From NCBI RefSeq assembly GCF_010093535.1, contig NW_022985172.1, forward strand, positions 352,263-416,262: 64,000 nt of DNA, written 5' to 3'. The notes below the pieces were generated by a model, which was given only the letters and a program-made list of their open reading frames with translations, did not search any database and was not told the DNA's origin. Shown one piece after another: positions 33,217-44,275 of the stretch. Source of the DNA: Lindgomyces ingoldianus (lineage: Eukaryota > Ascomycota > Dothideomycetes > Pleosporales > Lindgomycetaceae). A program made the position numbers and the translations under genes. The number at the start of each line of letters is the position of its first letter. Position 1 is the first letter of the stretch.

Positions 33217-35106
33217 ATGAGTTCACCAAAGAAGTCACCCGAAGCTAAGGCAGCAGAATGGAAGATGTCAGCCGGGCGCAGTGCCCAGGCCGTCGAGGAA
33301 TTGGAAAAAAGTGATGAACGACAATTAGCGCGAACGGGGAAGAAGCGTATGCTAACCCCTTCCCCATGACATCCCACTCCTTGGTCCCATTCCTTCTTCA
33401 TCTCGACCTCATGCATCGGAGATCCGATCAAATCGCATTGCGATCGACAGACGGCCAGACATGTATACTAACCCCTCTCCAGAGGTCCTCAAGCGCCGAT
33501 TCGGGTTCGTATCTATGCTCGGCATGTCCACCACCCTGATGCTCACATGGGAAGGCGAGCTTCTGTACTTCTCTTCGGGACTGCTAAACGGAGGCCCCGC
33601 CGGCCTGGTATACTCGTATCTCCTTTCCTGGGCCGGGGTTTTGGCCGTAATGTCCTGTCTCGCGGAACTCTCCTCCATGGCGCCCACAGCCGCGGGCCAA
33701 TACTACTGGGTCTCTATCCTAGCCCCAAAGCCCTTCTCCCGCATCGCTAGCTATGTTACTGGTTGGCTGTCCGTCGCAGTGTGGCAAGGGGTAGTAACGA
33801 TGACCGGGTATCTCTGCGGAACGCTCATCCAGGGACTTATCGTGCTGCATAATTTGAATCCCGCTGCAGCCAGCGATCCCACCCAGGCACCAGCATTCTA
33901 CGAACCCAAGGGATGGCAGGCGACGTTGCTGCTCTGGGGCGCCGTGCTGTTGAGTTTGTGCGTGAACACGGTGCTTGCGAAACATCTTCCCAAAATCGAG
34001 GGTTTTATCTTGTACATCCACTTGTTCGGCTTCTTCGCAATTCTAGTCCCTCTCCTCTACCTCAGCGAGCGCGTCCCAGCGCGAGTTGTCTTCACCGCCT
34101 TCTCCAACGGCGGGCAATGGCCATCTACCGGCATCGCGTTTCTGGTCGGAATGATCACGAACGTAGGCTCCTTGCTCGGTTCCGACGGCGCAGTCCACCT
34201 CTCGGAGGAAATCCATAGTGCCTCCCGGATCGTGCCCTGGAGCATCCTTATCACGCTCCTCCTTAACGGCACTCTTGGCCTCGGGATGCTTCTTACCGTT
34301 CTCCTCTGCTTGACATCCCCTGACGCCGCCCTTGCGTCTCCAACAAAGTATCCATTCATCCAGATATTTTACGATGCCACAAAGAGCACGACCGGAACGA
34401 CACTGATGACGGTGTTGATCTTGTTGCTCGTGTTTGCGGCCATGTTTGGACAGTTTGCGAGTGCGAGTCGACAGCTGTGGAGTTTTGCTAGGGATTTCGG
34501 TGTGCCATTTTCTTCTCGCCTTCAATATGTATGAAGTTCTCCTCTCAAACTCTCACCAGAAGTGATACTAACCAAATCCCCCAGATATCCCCACACTCCC
34601 GCCTCCCCCTAAACGCCATCTACACAACCCTCACCATCCCCCTCCTCCTCGGGCTCATAATCTCTGGCTCCAGCATCGCCCTCCTAAACCTCCTCTCCTT
34701 TGTAACATCTGCCTGGCTCCTCGCCGCTTTCCTCCCCCTCTCTCTACTCCTCTGGCGCCGAACCACAGGCTTGATCACCCTTCCCCAACTGATCAACCAC
34801 GTGTCAACATCCTCGCCCGCCGACTCGCCCTCCGCCCCACTCGAGCCGTTGCAGAACTCCCACGAGGTGCTGGAGTGGGGACCTTGGCGGATACCGGAGC
34901 CACTGGGCACGGTTGTGAATGTCTTTGGATTGTGCTGGATTTTGGTGGCGATGTTTTTCAGCTTCTGGCCTCCGTTCAAGAATGTGACGGTTCAGAACAT
35001 GAATTATAGTGCTTTGATGACGGGATTTTGGGTGATTTTTGGCTTGATTTGGTTTGCAGTTTGGGGAAGGAGGACGTATAAGGGACCGGTTGTAGAGGTT
35101 AAATAA
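33217..35106 (+). CDS. APC-superfamily amino-acid/GABA-type permease
   Basis: Exons 33217-33346, 33483-34528 and 34585-35106 encode 565 residues; introns are 136 and 56 nt with consensus branch points (tatactaac, gatactaac). After a hydrophilic 40-residue N-terminus comes the conserved entry segment RRFGFVSMLGMSTTLMLTWE, then about twelve hydrophobic helices. Signature segments include SSMAPTAAGQYYWVS in TM3 and SDGAVHLSEEIHSASRIVPW in the TM6-7 region, both typical of the Uga4/Bat1-like choline-GABA-polyamine permease group. The protein should be a proton-coupled plasma membrane importer of amino acids, GABA or polyamines; exact substrate cannot be read. The first exon is short; an alternative ATG at 33461 inside the intron would give a version lacking the N-terminal tail. 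Confidence 0.9.
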
Positions 35107-35495
35107 GATATGAGGTGAGAGATGTGGTTTCTATGATCTAGAACAAGAAGAACAGGATGTGTAAATTCTGCAGCGCTCAGCGCTAAATAGAAATGAACAT
35201 GACTGAAGGGAAGGAGACCAGAAGAGAAGAAATGATAGCTACAAACCTATGGTAGGCTACGGAGCAAGAACAATGAATGCCTGAGCTTGGGTAGTTAGCT
35301 CAGGTCGCTTGCTAAGACTAGTCTAGGTCAATATGTTCGATGAGGTTATGACCTAGCGTTAGCGATAAACGATCGCCAATGTAAACGAAGCTTTATCCAA
35401 GATCGAGAACATATATACACGCATACCTCTATATTCCCAATCCAACCAATTTTGAACCCCATCCCATATTTTCCCACAATTTACATTAGCAACCC
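35107..35495. other. Convergent 3' intergenic region
   Basis: About 390 AT-rich bases between the permease and GH93 genes, transcribed towards each other. No gene is seen. Confidence 0.6.
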
Positions 35496-36797
35496 CTACG
35501 ATGTAATGTTGAGTGCCTTCGCAAGATCCATAATTGTAAGGAGCACTTGGCTTGGGTCCGTCTGGCCGTATTCCGCGCCACCTGCAATTCGGAGCTTCGT
35601 TTCGTCGTTGGTCGCTATATTGTATTAGCCCGTCTTCGACATCACCTTTGCCCTATAGTGTGGGTGCCGACTTACGAATCCGCACCTCCCTCGAATACGC
35701 CCGCCCCGCCGGCGTCTTAACTTCAGTCCAAATCCCATCTCCTAACGCGCGGTTCACAAAGATGGAATTGTGGTCCGAATCGCTGACAACAATAGTTCCA
35801 TTAACGCCGCCAATTGGCGACCATGTCACATACGGCCCACCATTCGGTTGGACACCCGTGTTCACATTAATACGGTAAGCTTTCTCTGTGCCAAAGTTCT
35901 CCGGATCGTTGGAGATCTTGTAGTAAATCGGGTAGCGGTATTTACCAGTGGCGTTTAGCATGGCATATTCGAAGGTGAGGATGTATTTGCCGTTGGGCAG
36001 CTATCCAGATTAGTATTCCTGTTTCAGTAGTAGGTAACAGTGGAAGGGTATACGAACCTTCGCGACGGTTGTCATGCCAGGCCGATCGGAGTAGTTGCTA
36101 AACGCCACATCATCCACCGCTGAGCCCCAAGCATCCAGGCTTTCCGAGGTAGTTTGGTGAGAGAGCTTCTGCCCATGCTGGGTATCACGTTGGTCCGAGT
36201 AGTAGCAGACGACCTTGTGGTTGCTGCACATCGTTAGCACTTGCGCCTCTTGCCAGTCGCTCCTTCCTCCACGGGCTCCCAACCCAGATTCGGGACAACC
36301 TACGTCATCATCAAGAACGGCTCCCAGACCGGCGTAGCCCCATTCGTCGTATTCGCCTTCCCACCCGTCGCAACCGTGCTTACAAAGCTCCAGCTCTCGC
36401 CACTATCCGCACTCCCATACACCTCAATATTCGTGCTCTTATCATCCACCGCATTCACCGCTAACAACACACTTCCCGCATCCCAGTCCCCAAAGCTCTC
36501 ATTTAGATACAACAAATGCGGTTGCACAAGTCTGCGGCCTTCAGTATCGGACGTCACGCTGCCGAAGGTGTACCACGAGAATCCGTTGTCGGCGGAGCGG
36601 TAGATGGGAATGGTGTTGTTAGCTGCAGCAAAGTCGGACCAGGTTGCTAGTAGCGTGCCGTTGGTGAGCGATTCGGTGCGGGCGTAGCTGACAGCACCGG
36701 AGTCGGGTTGGAAGACGGTTACGTTGGCGAAGGTGTCGATTGGGTTGGTGGCGGCAACTGCGAGGCCGATGAAGCTGGTGAGGAAGGAGAGGAGCAT
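35496..36797 (-). CDS. Secreted GH93-type exo-arabinanase (sialidase fold)
   Basis: Four exons, 36797-36304, 36223-36058, 36000-35676 and 35614-35496, encode 367 residues with introns of 80, 57 and 61 nt. A signal peptide covers about residues 1-16. The mature protein has beta-propeller features: an Asp-box-like IYRSADNGFSW, a second YGSADSGESW, the GH93-typical PVWEPFLMM followed by VVCYYSDQRDTQHGQKLSHQ, and the PNGKYILTFEYAM and KISNDPENFG segments. The length is normal for GH93 exo-1,5-alpha-L-arabinanases, which release arabinobiose from arabinan of pectin side chains. Six or more N-glycosylation sequons fit secretion. Splice choice is strongly supported by continuous family sequence over all three junctions. 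Two further plant-wall genes follow on the same strand. Confidence 0.87.
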
Positions 36798-37442
36798 GCT
36801 GTCGCTTCCTGTTTTAGAAGATGTAATAGTTCCAGGAAGCCAGGCGCGTGGTGGGCGGCAGGAGCACCCCTCGAGCCTGCCATCGCGCAAGTATTTGAGC
36901 ACAAGGCTCCACCAAGGTCAGTCATTGCTCTCAGGCTGGTCAGCGGTAGCATCTGAGAGGCCAATTGCCGCAAATGGTCGTCGATATTAGGATTCGTGGC
37001 TTTTGCAAGGAGATTTAGGGGACGGGAGAGGCGTGATTGACGGCCGATGGTGGATAAATTGTTTGTGTCGAGGTGGGCCATGCAGGAACTAGAATGATTC
37101 CCCGTAGCCGCACTCTGGATGTTCGACGCACGGCCCTCAGCGCCAATGCTCGTATTTGGACATGCTTCCGCCACGCCTCACATTGAGGGTTTCCGCAAGC
37201 CTCTCATAGGATGGATGTCTTGGCGGCTATAAGGATGATGTTTATTGAATCCTCAAGGAAAATTTCCTAATCGTTCGAGGGCTACTCTAGGGTCTGTACA
37301 AGGCCTCTTCCAAGGTCATCGCTGTCAGCCAATTCATCTGGCAGCGGAGAATTGATATTCTGTCATATCAATCCTATATCCGTGACAACACCAAGCCACT
37401 CTTGCGGTATTTCCATGCCTATACGTGTGGTGTGCGGAACCC
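36798..37442. other. Intergenic: GH93 promoter and tannase 3' end
   Basis: About 640 bases. The minus-strand frame 37174-36719 overlaps the GH93 5' end and lacks support. Regulatory sites were not resolved. Confidence 0.5.
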
Positions 37443-39143
37443 TTATCCAATCTTGAGTCCCATACCCAACCCCATGAGCCGGTTCTTCAAGCCGCCTAAG
37501 AAGTCACTGCCACCTTCGAGCTTCTCTTCCGCTTCCGACTCCTCTCCACCCTCGCAGCTCCAGCTCGATGCTCGCTTGGGATCTCCTATGCCCATGTACT
37601 TCGCTTTCCGCGGGTACAGACACACATCCCTCGTGACCAAGTCACCCCCCGCATTCGTAGTAGAAGCCTCCAAGACCTCTGGTGGCTCTCCATTCTCCAC
37701 CCACTGCACCAACTGCGCTAGAGGATCTGTCGGCACTGGACCCGCCCCATGCATGCAATGCCCTACGCCCGGCGCGATAAACAGCCGGTAGAATTCATCT
37801 GTTGGTTTCGAGCCTCCCATCTCCATCTCCACCCGTTTCCGATACTGGATTGTGTTTTCGTATGAAATGACTGGGTCGTTGATGCCATGCCAGGAGAGAA
37901 ATTTCCCTCCCGTCGCGCGGAAAGCTGAGAGGTCTGGGTTATCAGCGTTGAGAATCCAGTCGTACTCTCGGTTTGCTTGGGTCCAGAGGGCGAAGTAATC
38001 TAGGTAAGTGAGGGAGGAGATGTTGTAGGATGGATCCTTAAGGACGAGCCACTTGATGAAGGAGGCGGAGATGCCTAACGGATTCGAAGCACGAGGCCCT
38101 TCCGGTGAAACTGTGATGTTGGCGAGAAAATCAGTGCTTGTTCCGACTGGCAGCCCAAACCACAGTTTTGCTCCAAATGGGGTCCTGGGGCCCTCTCTGA
38201 TTTTCCTTACAACATCCGCCATCTTCTCTGTAATCTCAACTTCCGCCTCATCGCACTGCACCCTCTTCCCCACGAGTGTCTTCTCATCGAACCCGCACTC
38301 ATCGGGGTTCGAAATCACGTTATCAGCGAATCCATCCATCAAATCACACTCCTCCATCGCCATCTTCCCAAAATATTGAAACTCACAGTTCGACATCCAA
38401 GTCCCCCCCTCTTTCATCACAACCTGGGGCCAATAATCTCCCATAGCAAAATACGTCATACTCAGCACCGGCGCAGCAGCTAGAATCCCATCCAGCAAAC
38501 CCGGATACTTCTGCGCCATCATGTATCCCTGACGCCCTCCCATTGAACACCCATTCCAGTACGAATGGTGCGGCCCCTTGCCGAAATACTGCGCCGTGAC
38601 GGATTTCCCGACATACACCAGATCCGCCAGACTCCTGGTCGCGAAATTCTGCAGCAAGTCCCAGTTGACAGATTTGTCCGGATTCAGCGCCCAGGCGAGG
38701 TTGGCCATATTGCTGATACCATCATGTCCTCCGTCAGTCGAAGCCGCAGCATAGCCATCTGTCAGCGCCATTCCAAAGCCAATGTCAAAGATACCGGTTG
38801 CGAATCCCCCACCTCCAACGGCTTGAAACCGGCCGTTCCAGGCATCGTGGGTCAGGGGTAGCACAATCTCTACCAACACTTCGTCGTTGGTGCCAGGGTG
38901 GTTGAGTTTTATTTTCACGTCGCAGTAATTCAGATTAGAATAGGCACCATAGAAAATCCCAGGAATACCCAAGGTAGCGTTGTGTTTCGGCTCTGCGGTG
39001 ATGGAGAGGATCTTCGCTCCTGGCACGGCTGGCGGGGTGAATGTTGATGCCGCACAGGAAGGTGGGGTTGGAGGTGCCTCCTCCTCTAAGGCCACTGCCC
39101 AGTTTAGTGCTAGAAGGGACGAAAATAATAGTGCACCGAGCAT
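37443..39143 (-). CDS. Secreted tannase / feruloyl esterase family hydrolase
   Basis: An intronless gene of 566 residues; the start at ATG 39143 gives a clean signal peptide (MLGALLFSSLLALNWAVALE). The frame is open further upstream only from a non-ATG codon. The alpha/beta-hydrolase nucleophile is Ser200 in WNGCSMGGRQG, preceded by Cys199, which in this family pairs with the Cys next to the catalytic His in APGVGHCMHG; the acid is in WHGINDPVISYENT. The lid insert includes the calcium-site-like CDLMDGFADNVISNPDEC. This is the PF07519 family, covering tannases and feruloyl esterases of types B and C; which ester is cleaved cannot be decided. Length is within the usual 520-590. Clustered with GH93 and CE1 genes, so a role in releasing ferulate from pectin or xylan is likely. 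Confidence 0.92.
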   Translation of the reverse strand: MLGALLFSSLLALNWAVALEEEAPPTPPSCAASTFTPPAVPGAKILSITAEPKHNATLGIPGIFYGAYSNLNYCDVKIKLNHPGTNDEVLVEIVLPLTHDAWNGRFQAVGGGGFATGIFDIGFGMALTDGYAAASTDGGHDGISNMANLAWALNPDKSVNWDLLQNFATRSLADLVYVGKSVTAQYFGKGPHHSYWNGCSMGGRQGYMMAQKYPGLLDGILAAAPVLSMTYFAMGDYWPQVVMKEGGTWMSNCEFQYFGKMAMEECDLMDGFADNVISNPDECGFDEKTLVGKRVQCDEAEVEITEKMADVVRKIREGPRTPFGAKLWFGLPVGTSTDFLANITVSPEGPRASNPLGISASFIKWLVLKDPSYNISSLTYLDYFALWTQANREYDWILNADNPDLSAFRATGGKFLSWHGINDPVISYENTIQYRKRVEMEMGGSKPTDEFYRLFIAPGVGHCMHGAGPVPTDPLAQLVQWVENGEPPEVLEASTTNAGGDLVTRDVCLYPRKAKYMGIGDPKRASSWSCEGGEESEAEEKLEGGSDFLGGLKNRLMGLGMGLKIG

Positions 39144-39867
39144 CTTGAACCTGCAAGAAAGGACAAATAAATTAGAATACAGCGACAGCAAACAGTGATG
39201 GGATGGAGGGGATGTCGCTCAACCTTTGAGAGTTTCGGAGGTCTGCACGGACTTGACCCAATGGGGAAATGTGTTAGATTGAATGTCTTGGCGACTGACT
39301 CATATTTGCTCAAACTATAAACCAATGAAATCGAACAGCTTCTTAGTATGTCTAAAAGGATCAGTTAATGCAAAACTCGGGTGGTAATAGTACCTGCTCT
39401 TATCAGACTTATTTTGTGGATATTCGCCTGCACAACATCCAATCCTACCCGCACGCGTTTCAACTGCTACTAGAACTGTGAGGGGATAAGAAATCAAGCC
39501 TGAAATATTTGCAGATATATTCAGCCATCTGTAGTAACTAACCTTCTTTCGGTGACTTCTTGATATTCATTCCAATTAGTAATATAGGATAACTACCCTC
39601 TACCCCATAAATTTCTTTCAAACCTCAGCTGCCGATGTAGTAGAAATCGGAGCGGATTTAATAGAGGGACCCTACAGTACTAGGAACAACATTAATGCCA
39701 TGACTAAGATGGCTAATGCAAATCTCCTGCTAATTTTAACATATCGTTAACGGATGCCAAGTTATGCTTGAATCTAAATTAGTTCAAAATATAAACAATG
39801 AACATAAATCATACATACATTTCTGCACCAAATTCTCTATTATCCCCTATGCTCCTCAAGACCAGAC
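39144..39867. other. Tannase promoter / CE1 3' region
   Basis: About 720 AT-rich bases between two minus-strand genes. No gene is supported. Confidence 0.5.
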
Positions 39868-41142
39868 TTACAAGCATTGCGAGTAGTAATCGTTCGCCTT
39901 CGTGCACGTATATCCAGCCACGCATGTCGTCGACCCCGTCCATCCAGCACCACCGCACTGTCCCCAATGAGCCACAGTTCCTCCGGTCGAACCTCCAGTG
40001 CTGGCAGTTGGCGTGGAGGCAGCGCTAGTCGCGACCTTCGTTAGTAGAGTGGAGGTAGCAGGTGTAATGCTTGAGGAGGATGAAGAAGAGCCCTAGATCG
40101 ATTATTAGCAGGGTATAGTGAAACAGGCAGCCACTTTATTCATACTGAGAAGCCAAAGAATTTCATATCCTCAGTGCCTTGGATTGGAACAGTATGCCCA
40201 ACGCCAACAGCATAGATACCTTGAAGCTGAGGTCCAAAACTATATCGGTAGTAGTTGGTTAGAGGAGTGTTCTTTTCCGTCGATGTGGGGTTTGTGTAGT
40301 CATAGCCAAAGACACCACACCACTCTTTAATGGTTTCGTTATAGTTGTTGGGGTAGAGTGTGGCATCGGCTGTTCCGTGGTAGATTTGCATCTTTGGACG
40401 AGCGCCGGTATACTAATAGCCAAGTCAATTTCTCATTTGACATGAAGAAGAAGGCAGACATACCCCAGCGTACATGTTAGTGACTACATTTGCCCACGCC
40501 TGAGGGGTGGCAACGGAGTTTCCTTGAGCGCAGGTGCTATTCCATGCATCTACTCCACCGCTAGAAGAAACAAAGCATCCAGCAGGGACACCAGAGTAGG
40601 CAATACCAGCCTTGAAAATATCCGGATATGTAGCGGCCATGACATTCTAACACTAGCGTCAGTGGGATCTAAGAAAAATCTTCATCTTTGCTCACGGTCA
40701 TCATGGCTCCTGACGAACTTCCAGTGACGAAAACTTTGCTGGAGTCGGCCTTGTACTTTGACATAGTCCACGTCACCATGTTGGCAATTGCGTTGCTGTC
40801 TCCACCGCCATTATGAGTAAGAGTTGCCTTAGAGCTGACATCCCAGCAAGTTCCGCTATGTGGACTACTTGGGTAGATTACGATGAATCCGTACTGCTCT
40901 GCGAGCGTGGCGTACGGGGATCCGGAGTAGTATGCCTGGGCAGTCCCCGTGCAGTAATGGATGGCGACTATGATGCCAGGGCTTGATGCAAGCTTGTCCG
41001 GTACATACATGTAAAAGCCGACATTTGTAGGGTTGGAGATACCCGAGTTGGTGATCTGCTGCAGCGATGCACGCTTGACGAGTGGGTTGGCTAAAGCACA
41101 GAGGCCTGAAGCCAGACCAGAGAGAATACTGAGACGAACCAT
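39868..41142 (-). CDS. CE1 acetylxylan/feruloyl esterase with CBM1
   Basis: Exons 41142-40696, 40646-40464, 40412-40146 and 40092-39868 encode 373 residues; introns are 49, 51 and 53 nt. A signal peptide ([20 protein letters not shown]) is followed by a dibasic LVKR that may be a Kex2 site. The esterase domain of the PHB-depolymerase-like CE1 type has the nucleophile Ser143 in [10 protein letters not shown], the acid in [12 protein letters not shown] and the histidine in VGVGHTVP. A Ser/Thr-rich linker leads to a C-terminal CBM1, seen only after the third splice: [16 protein letters not shown] then [14 protein letters not shown]. The module binds crystalline cellulose and directs the enzyme to plant walls. 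Activity on acetylated xylan or on feruloyl esters is inferred from the family. The stop overlaps a perfect GTAAGT, but CBM1 domains end naturally at QCL, so no further exon is expected. Confidence 0.92.
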
Positions 41143-42607
41143 GATACACAACGAAGGAATAACTTGGCTGGAAATCCGACGAGGAAATGCACTGGGGCCG
41201 TATGATTGCGTTTAAATGCCAGCGACCATAGGCCAAACGGAACCCCTCAATTTTAGCTTCAAAAGATCAGGCCCAGAATGAGGATCTCCAGGAACCTGCG
41301 GCCCGTCCATATGACAAGCCAGCATGCCATCCTTGAACTGGTGTAGCTTGCTGGTGATGAAGCATCGAATCGTGGTAAACAATTTAAATGTGATGCTAGT
41401 GCGAGGAAAATGCCTGGTTGAGAAGGGTTACTTTCGGCCAATTCTCCGACCCTGCAATATCGCGACGAAGTTTCACCGGTAAAACAAAAATTGTTTCCGG
41501 GTTTGCTGGTTTCTGGTGGGCAGGACCGGTTAAAGAGTGGGTAAGCATGAAACAGCAAATGAAAGAGGCACTTCAATTTCCAGATCCAGGTCAGCCGATA
41601 TTGAAGACGCTTGTTTGTAAACAGACAGGATGGAGAGGCTATTCGGCTAAGGAAGCTGAGGTGATGGCGATGTTGGATGAGATGGGAACTGCAGAGTAGA
41701 GAATGAAATTCACGTCAAGTGTGAAAGGGCTCACTAGTCCGTAATGGGTTAGCTTCTGCACTGTCCTTTGCCCCGCATTTCCCAAACATCTATCAAACTT
41801 CAAGCTCTTGACATAGACATCTGCACCGTATGCACGCCGCGAGCATATATTCTTTCTAACCTCACTATATTCACCGCCTCCATATCAATTAGCAGCAATC
41901 TAGATGCAGCAAGAGGAGTAGCTTTGAAAGAGCAAACTTCGGGCACTGGGATCATTACACATCAGGCAGGCCTGAAGTAGATTAATTTATTCAGAGCTAC
42001 GTTGATACCTAGGCTCCCAAAAATCTGGCTACTCTGATCATGGCGAACATTCGTCTAGATTGAGACAGAAGGGAGCAACAAACCTATTCGTGGTAAACAT
42101 CGACCGTGTCTTTTTCCGCCATGACAACATCCTCCATGGCATCGACTAGAAGGCTTGGGATCCAACCATCTACCTTGCTGTATCCGCAATTCTCCGCTGT
42201 GTGGGTTCTATCCTTCGTCCATCGCCTTGTATCTGTCAAAACACTACACATCTGGTAAGTAACTAAAACAATCTCGTTAGGTAGCCTCCTCGATTCTTCA
42301 ACTCCCCGTTTCAATATCCAGTGTGTAAACGCAAAACGCTTACGATCCGGAGATCCATGACACTTGCCGCATCGCATGGTAGCTGGGTATGACTCAACGG
42401 TGTAGTAAGAAGAATGGCACTCAATACCCCAATGTGGCGCTGCCACGCCTTGTCTAGAGAACTTGACTTGACTAATATGCGACCATATTGATCGCTCATT
42501 GATATGGGGGGTTGGATGACTATGCGGATATTGCTATTGGCCGCCAGTAGTAACGAAGACCGCGATCATGGTATAGATGATATCACCTAGCCGTATGGAG
42601 ATACTGT
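41143..42607. other. Gene-poor stretch with two doubtful frames
   Basis: About 1.5 kb. The frame 41418-41699 (+) ends with a protein-like stretch (KQQMKEALQFPDPGQPILKT) and may be the 3' remnant of a lost gene. The minus frame 42446-42084 has a CxxC pair (MRCGKCHG) and a long acidic C-terminus, possibly spliced to an ATG exon at 42499, but no family was recognised. Neither is annotated as a gene. Confidence 0.4.
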
Positions 42608-43364
42608 TCATCTATGCGGAAGTGGCTCAGCGGGCTCTTCAATCCAAAGATTGTCCGGACCATCCGGCCGAATTCCAGCTTCTCGAGCTGTCATCTTGAT
42701 ATCTAGAGTCGCAACGACCACCTCCTTCTGTTCGAGGTCTATTCCAAACTACTCTTTGATCATCTCCATTTCGTTGTCCACTGCATGGCCAAAAAATATT
42801 CCAGGCCTCAGGGTTCCGCTATCCCGCTTCCGGGAAAGGAATCCAAGAGCAAGAACATTGCCTCCAAGTTGGTGACGAACTTGGTCCTCCTAAACTAGAA
42901 TTGTCTAGTCGGCCAGGATACGGGCATGGTAAATCTTCATCTCGGAGAATGTTAGAAAAGGCATCCGCGGTTAGGGGAATTATATGCATGCCAACGATAG
43001 CGATTCCGAGCTCTGTAGTGTTATTATTACCCCGCTCAAACTATTCCACATCTAAACTAACGAGGATGGTGCTACACAGACTATCTAGCGCACGCACTAG
43101 AGACGATGACCGAGGAGGGTTCGCATTATCTCGAGTTGGGGGAGCTGGGTTAGGTGGGCAGAGGATGTGCAAAGACATAGCGTTGTTGCCGAACTTCTCT
43201 GAGATGTTGGATCTACTCGCGGTGTCTTGCCATTTTAGTCCATCGAGATGTTGTTCAAAGCCGTGATGGAAAGAGTTTCGATTCTTTCCAATAATTTGGT
43301 AGTATTCTGATCGCAGTATATTGGGAGGGTGTGCTTTTCTAGAGAATAGTAGGGTACTTGTCAA
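42608..43364 (-). pseudogene. Relic of an RNase-H-like (Gfd2/YDR514C-type) protein
   Basis: Minus-strand segments in order: ALDSLCSTILVSLDVE, stop, FERGNNNTTELGIAIVGMHI, then after a frame change QLGGNVLALGFLSRKRDSGT, GIFFGHAVDNEMEMIKE, stop, FGIDLEQKEVVVATLDIKMT and DGPDNLWIEEP. The pattern of an early SLDVE acid, a mid GH(A)VDNE and a late TLDIK resembles the exonuclease-like RNase H fold of Gfd2-type fungal proteins; the assignment is by pattern and moderate. Both internal stops are TAG at sites where Trp (EWFE, EWFG) is expected, that is TGG to TAG, the change expected from C-to-T mutation on the other strand. At least one frameshift separates the two halves. Confidence 0.5.
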
Positions 43365-44275
43365 GGAGGTCGAATATAAGTTCCATTTAGTTCATGGTGT
43401 TCTCCAGAACTTCTTCAGCGCCGGGCGCCTAGTCATAGGCTGACATCATTGTGAAGGCCACACACTAATGGTGAATCACCCCAAAAGTGACCGAACACAC
43501 TCTCCGTGCTTGAGAATCTCAGGATCGTCTCTAGCTGCTTCCTGCATACAGTGATTGGTACTACGTATTAGGGCGCTATCATGTTCTAAGGAACGTTTAT
43601 CCCGTTTTGACGAAGAACACGACTTATCGTGTCACTACCAATATTTTTTTTCATTCGATTTCAGATGCTTCAGAAAGGTCTCTGCACAAGCGGCAGGTTC
43701 GAGGCATTCCACACGCCCTTGAAGTGAATCATTTGCACCTGATTTCACTCCATCAACTACACCCGAGCTATAAAACTATTTCTCACAGAAGGGGGGGGGG
43801 GGGGGGGGGGGGCATCTTGACTACGGAACTAGAACTCGCGGGTTGAATGGCATTCTTTTAAATAAGGCTTAATACTAATCATTCCCATCGATCGCAACCG
43901 CCTGCCAAGGCCTAAATTTCCTATATTGCACAAAGTTAATGACAAAATAGATAATACAAAATATATGCAACAACGTTGTAAATATGACCCTAAACACCCT
44001 AAAATACTGATGACGTTGCGTCGGCCCGTGGTAGGAGGGAGCCGGACAGTGATAGTCTAGGTAAGCTGTACACCGCTATCTAAAATTGTCGAGAATGCTA
44101 CCGGCTACTGGAGGCTCTTCTACGCTCTATGCCGAGCGCTTCCACGTGGTTCAGAGATTTCTAAAGCTGAAGTAGCTTTGAGGAAAGTTTCAATGCATGA
44201 AAAGGCCCTCTCACCTCCACCTTCTCATTGTCAACCCCTGAAATTGGACAAGGTCTCTTGTCGAACCGTACGATA
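43365..44275. other. AT-rich stretch before secreted protein gene
   Basis: About 900 bases including a 22-G run (43791-43812). No gene is supported; the right end should be the promoter of the secreted protein gene. Confidence 0.5.
43791..43812 (+). repeat. Homopolymer of 22 G
   Basis: An uninterrupted run of 22 G. It could form a G-quadruplex and is prone to length variation and sequencing error. Confidence 0.98.

Noticed and set aside
39868..39880. Possible further exon after CE1-CBM1 (GTAAGT overlapping the stop)
   Set aside because: CBM1 domains end at the final Cys-Leu, exactly where the stop occurs, and no sensible downstream exon was found.
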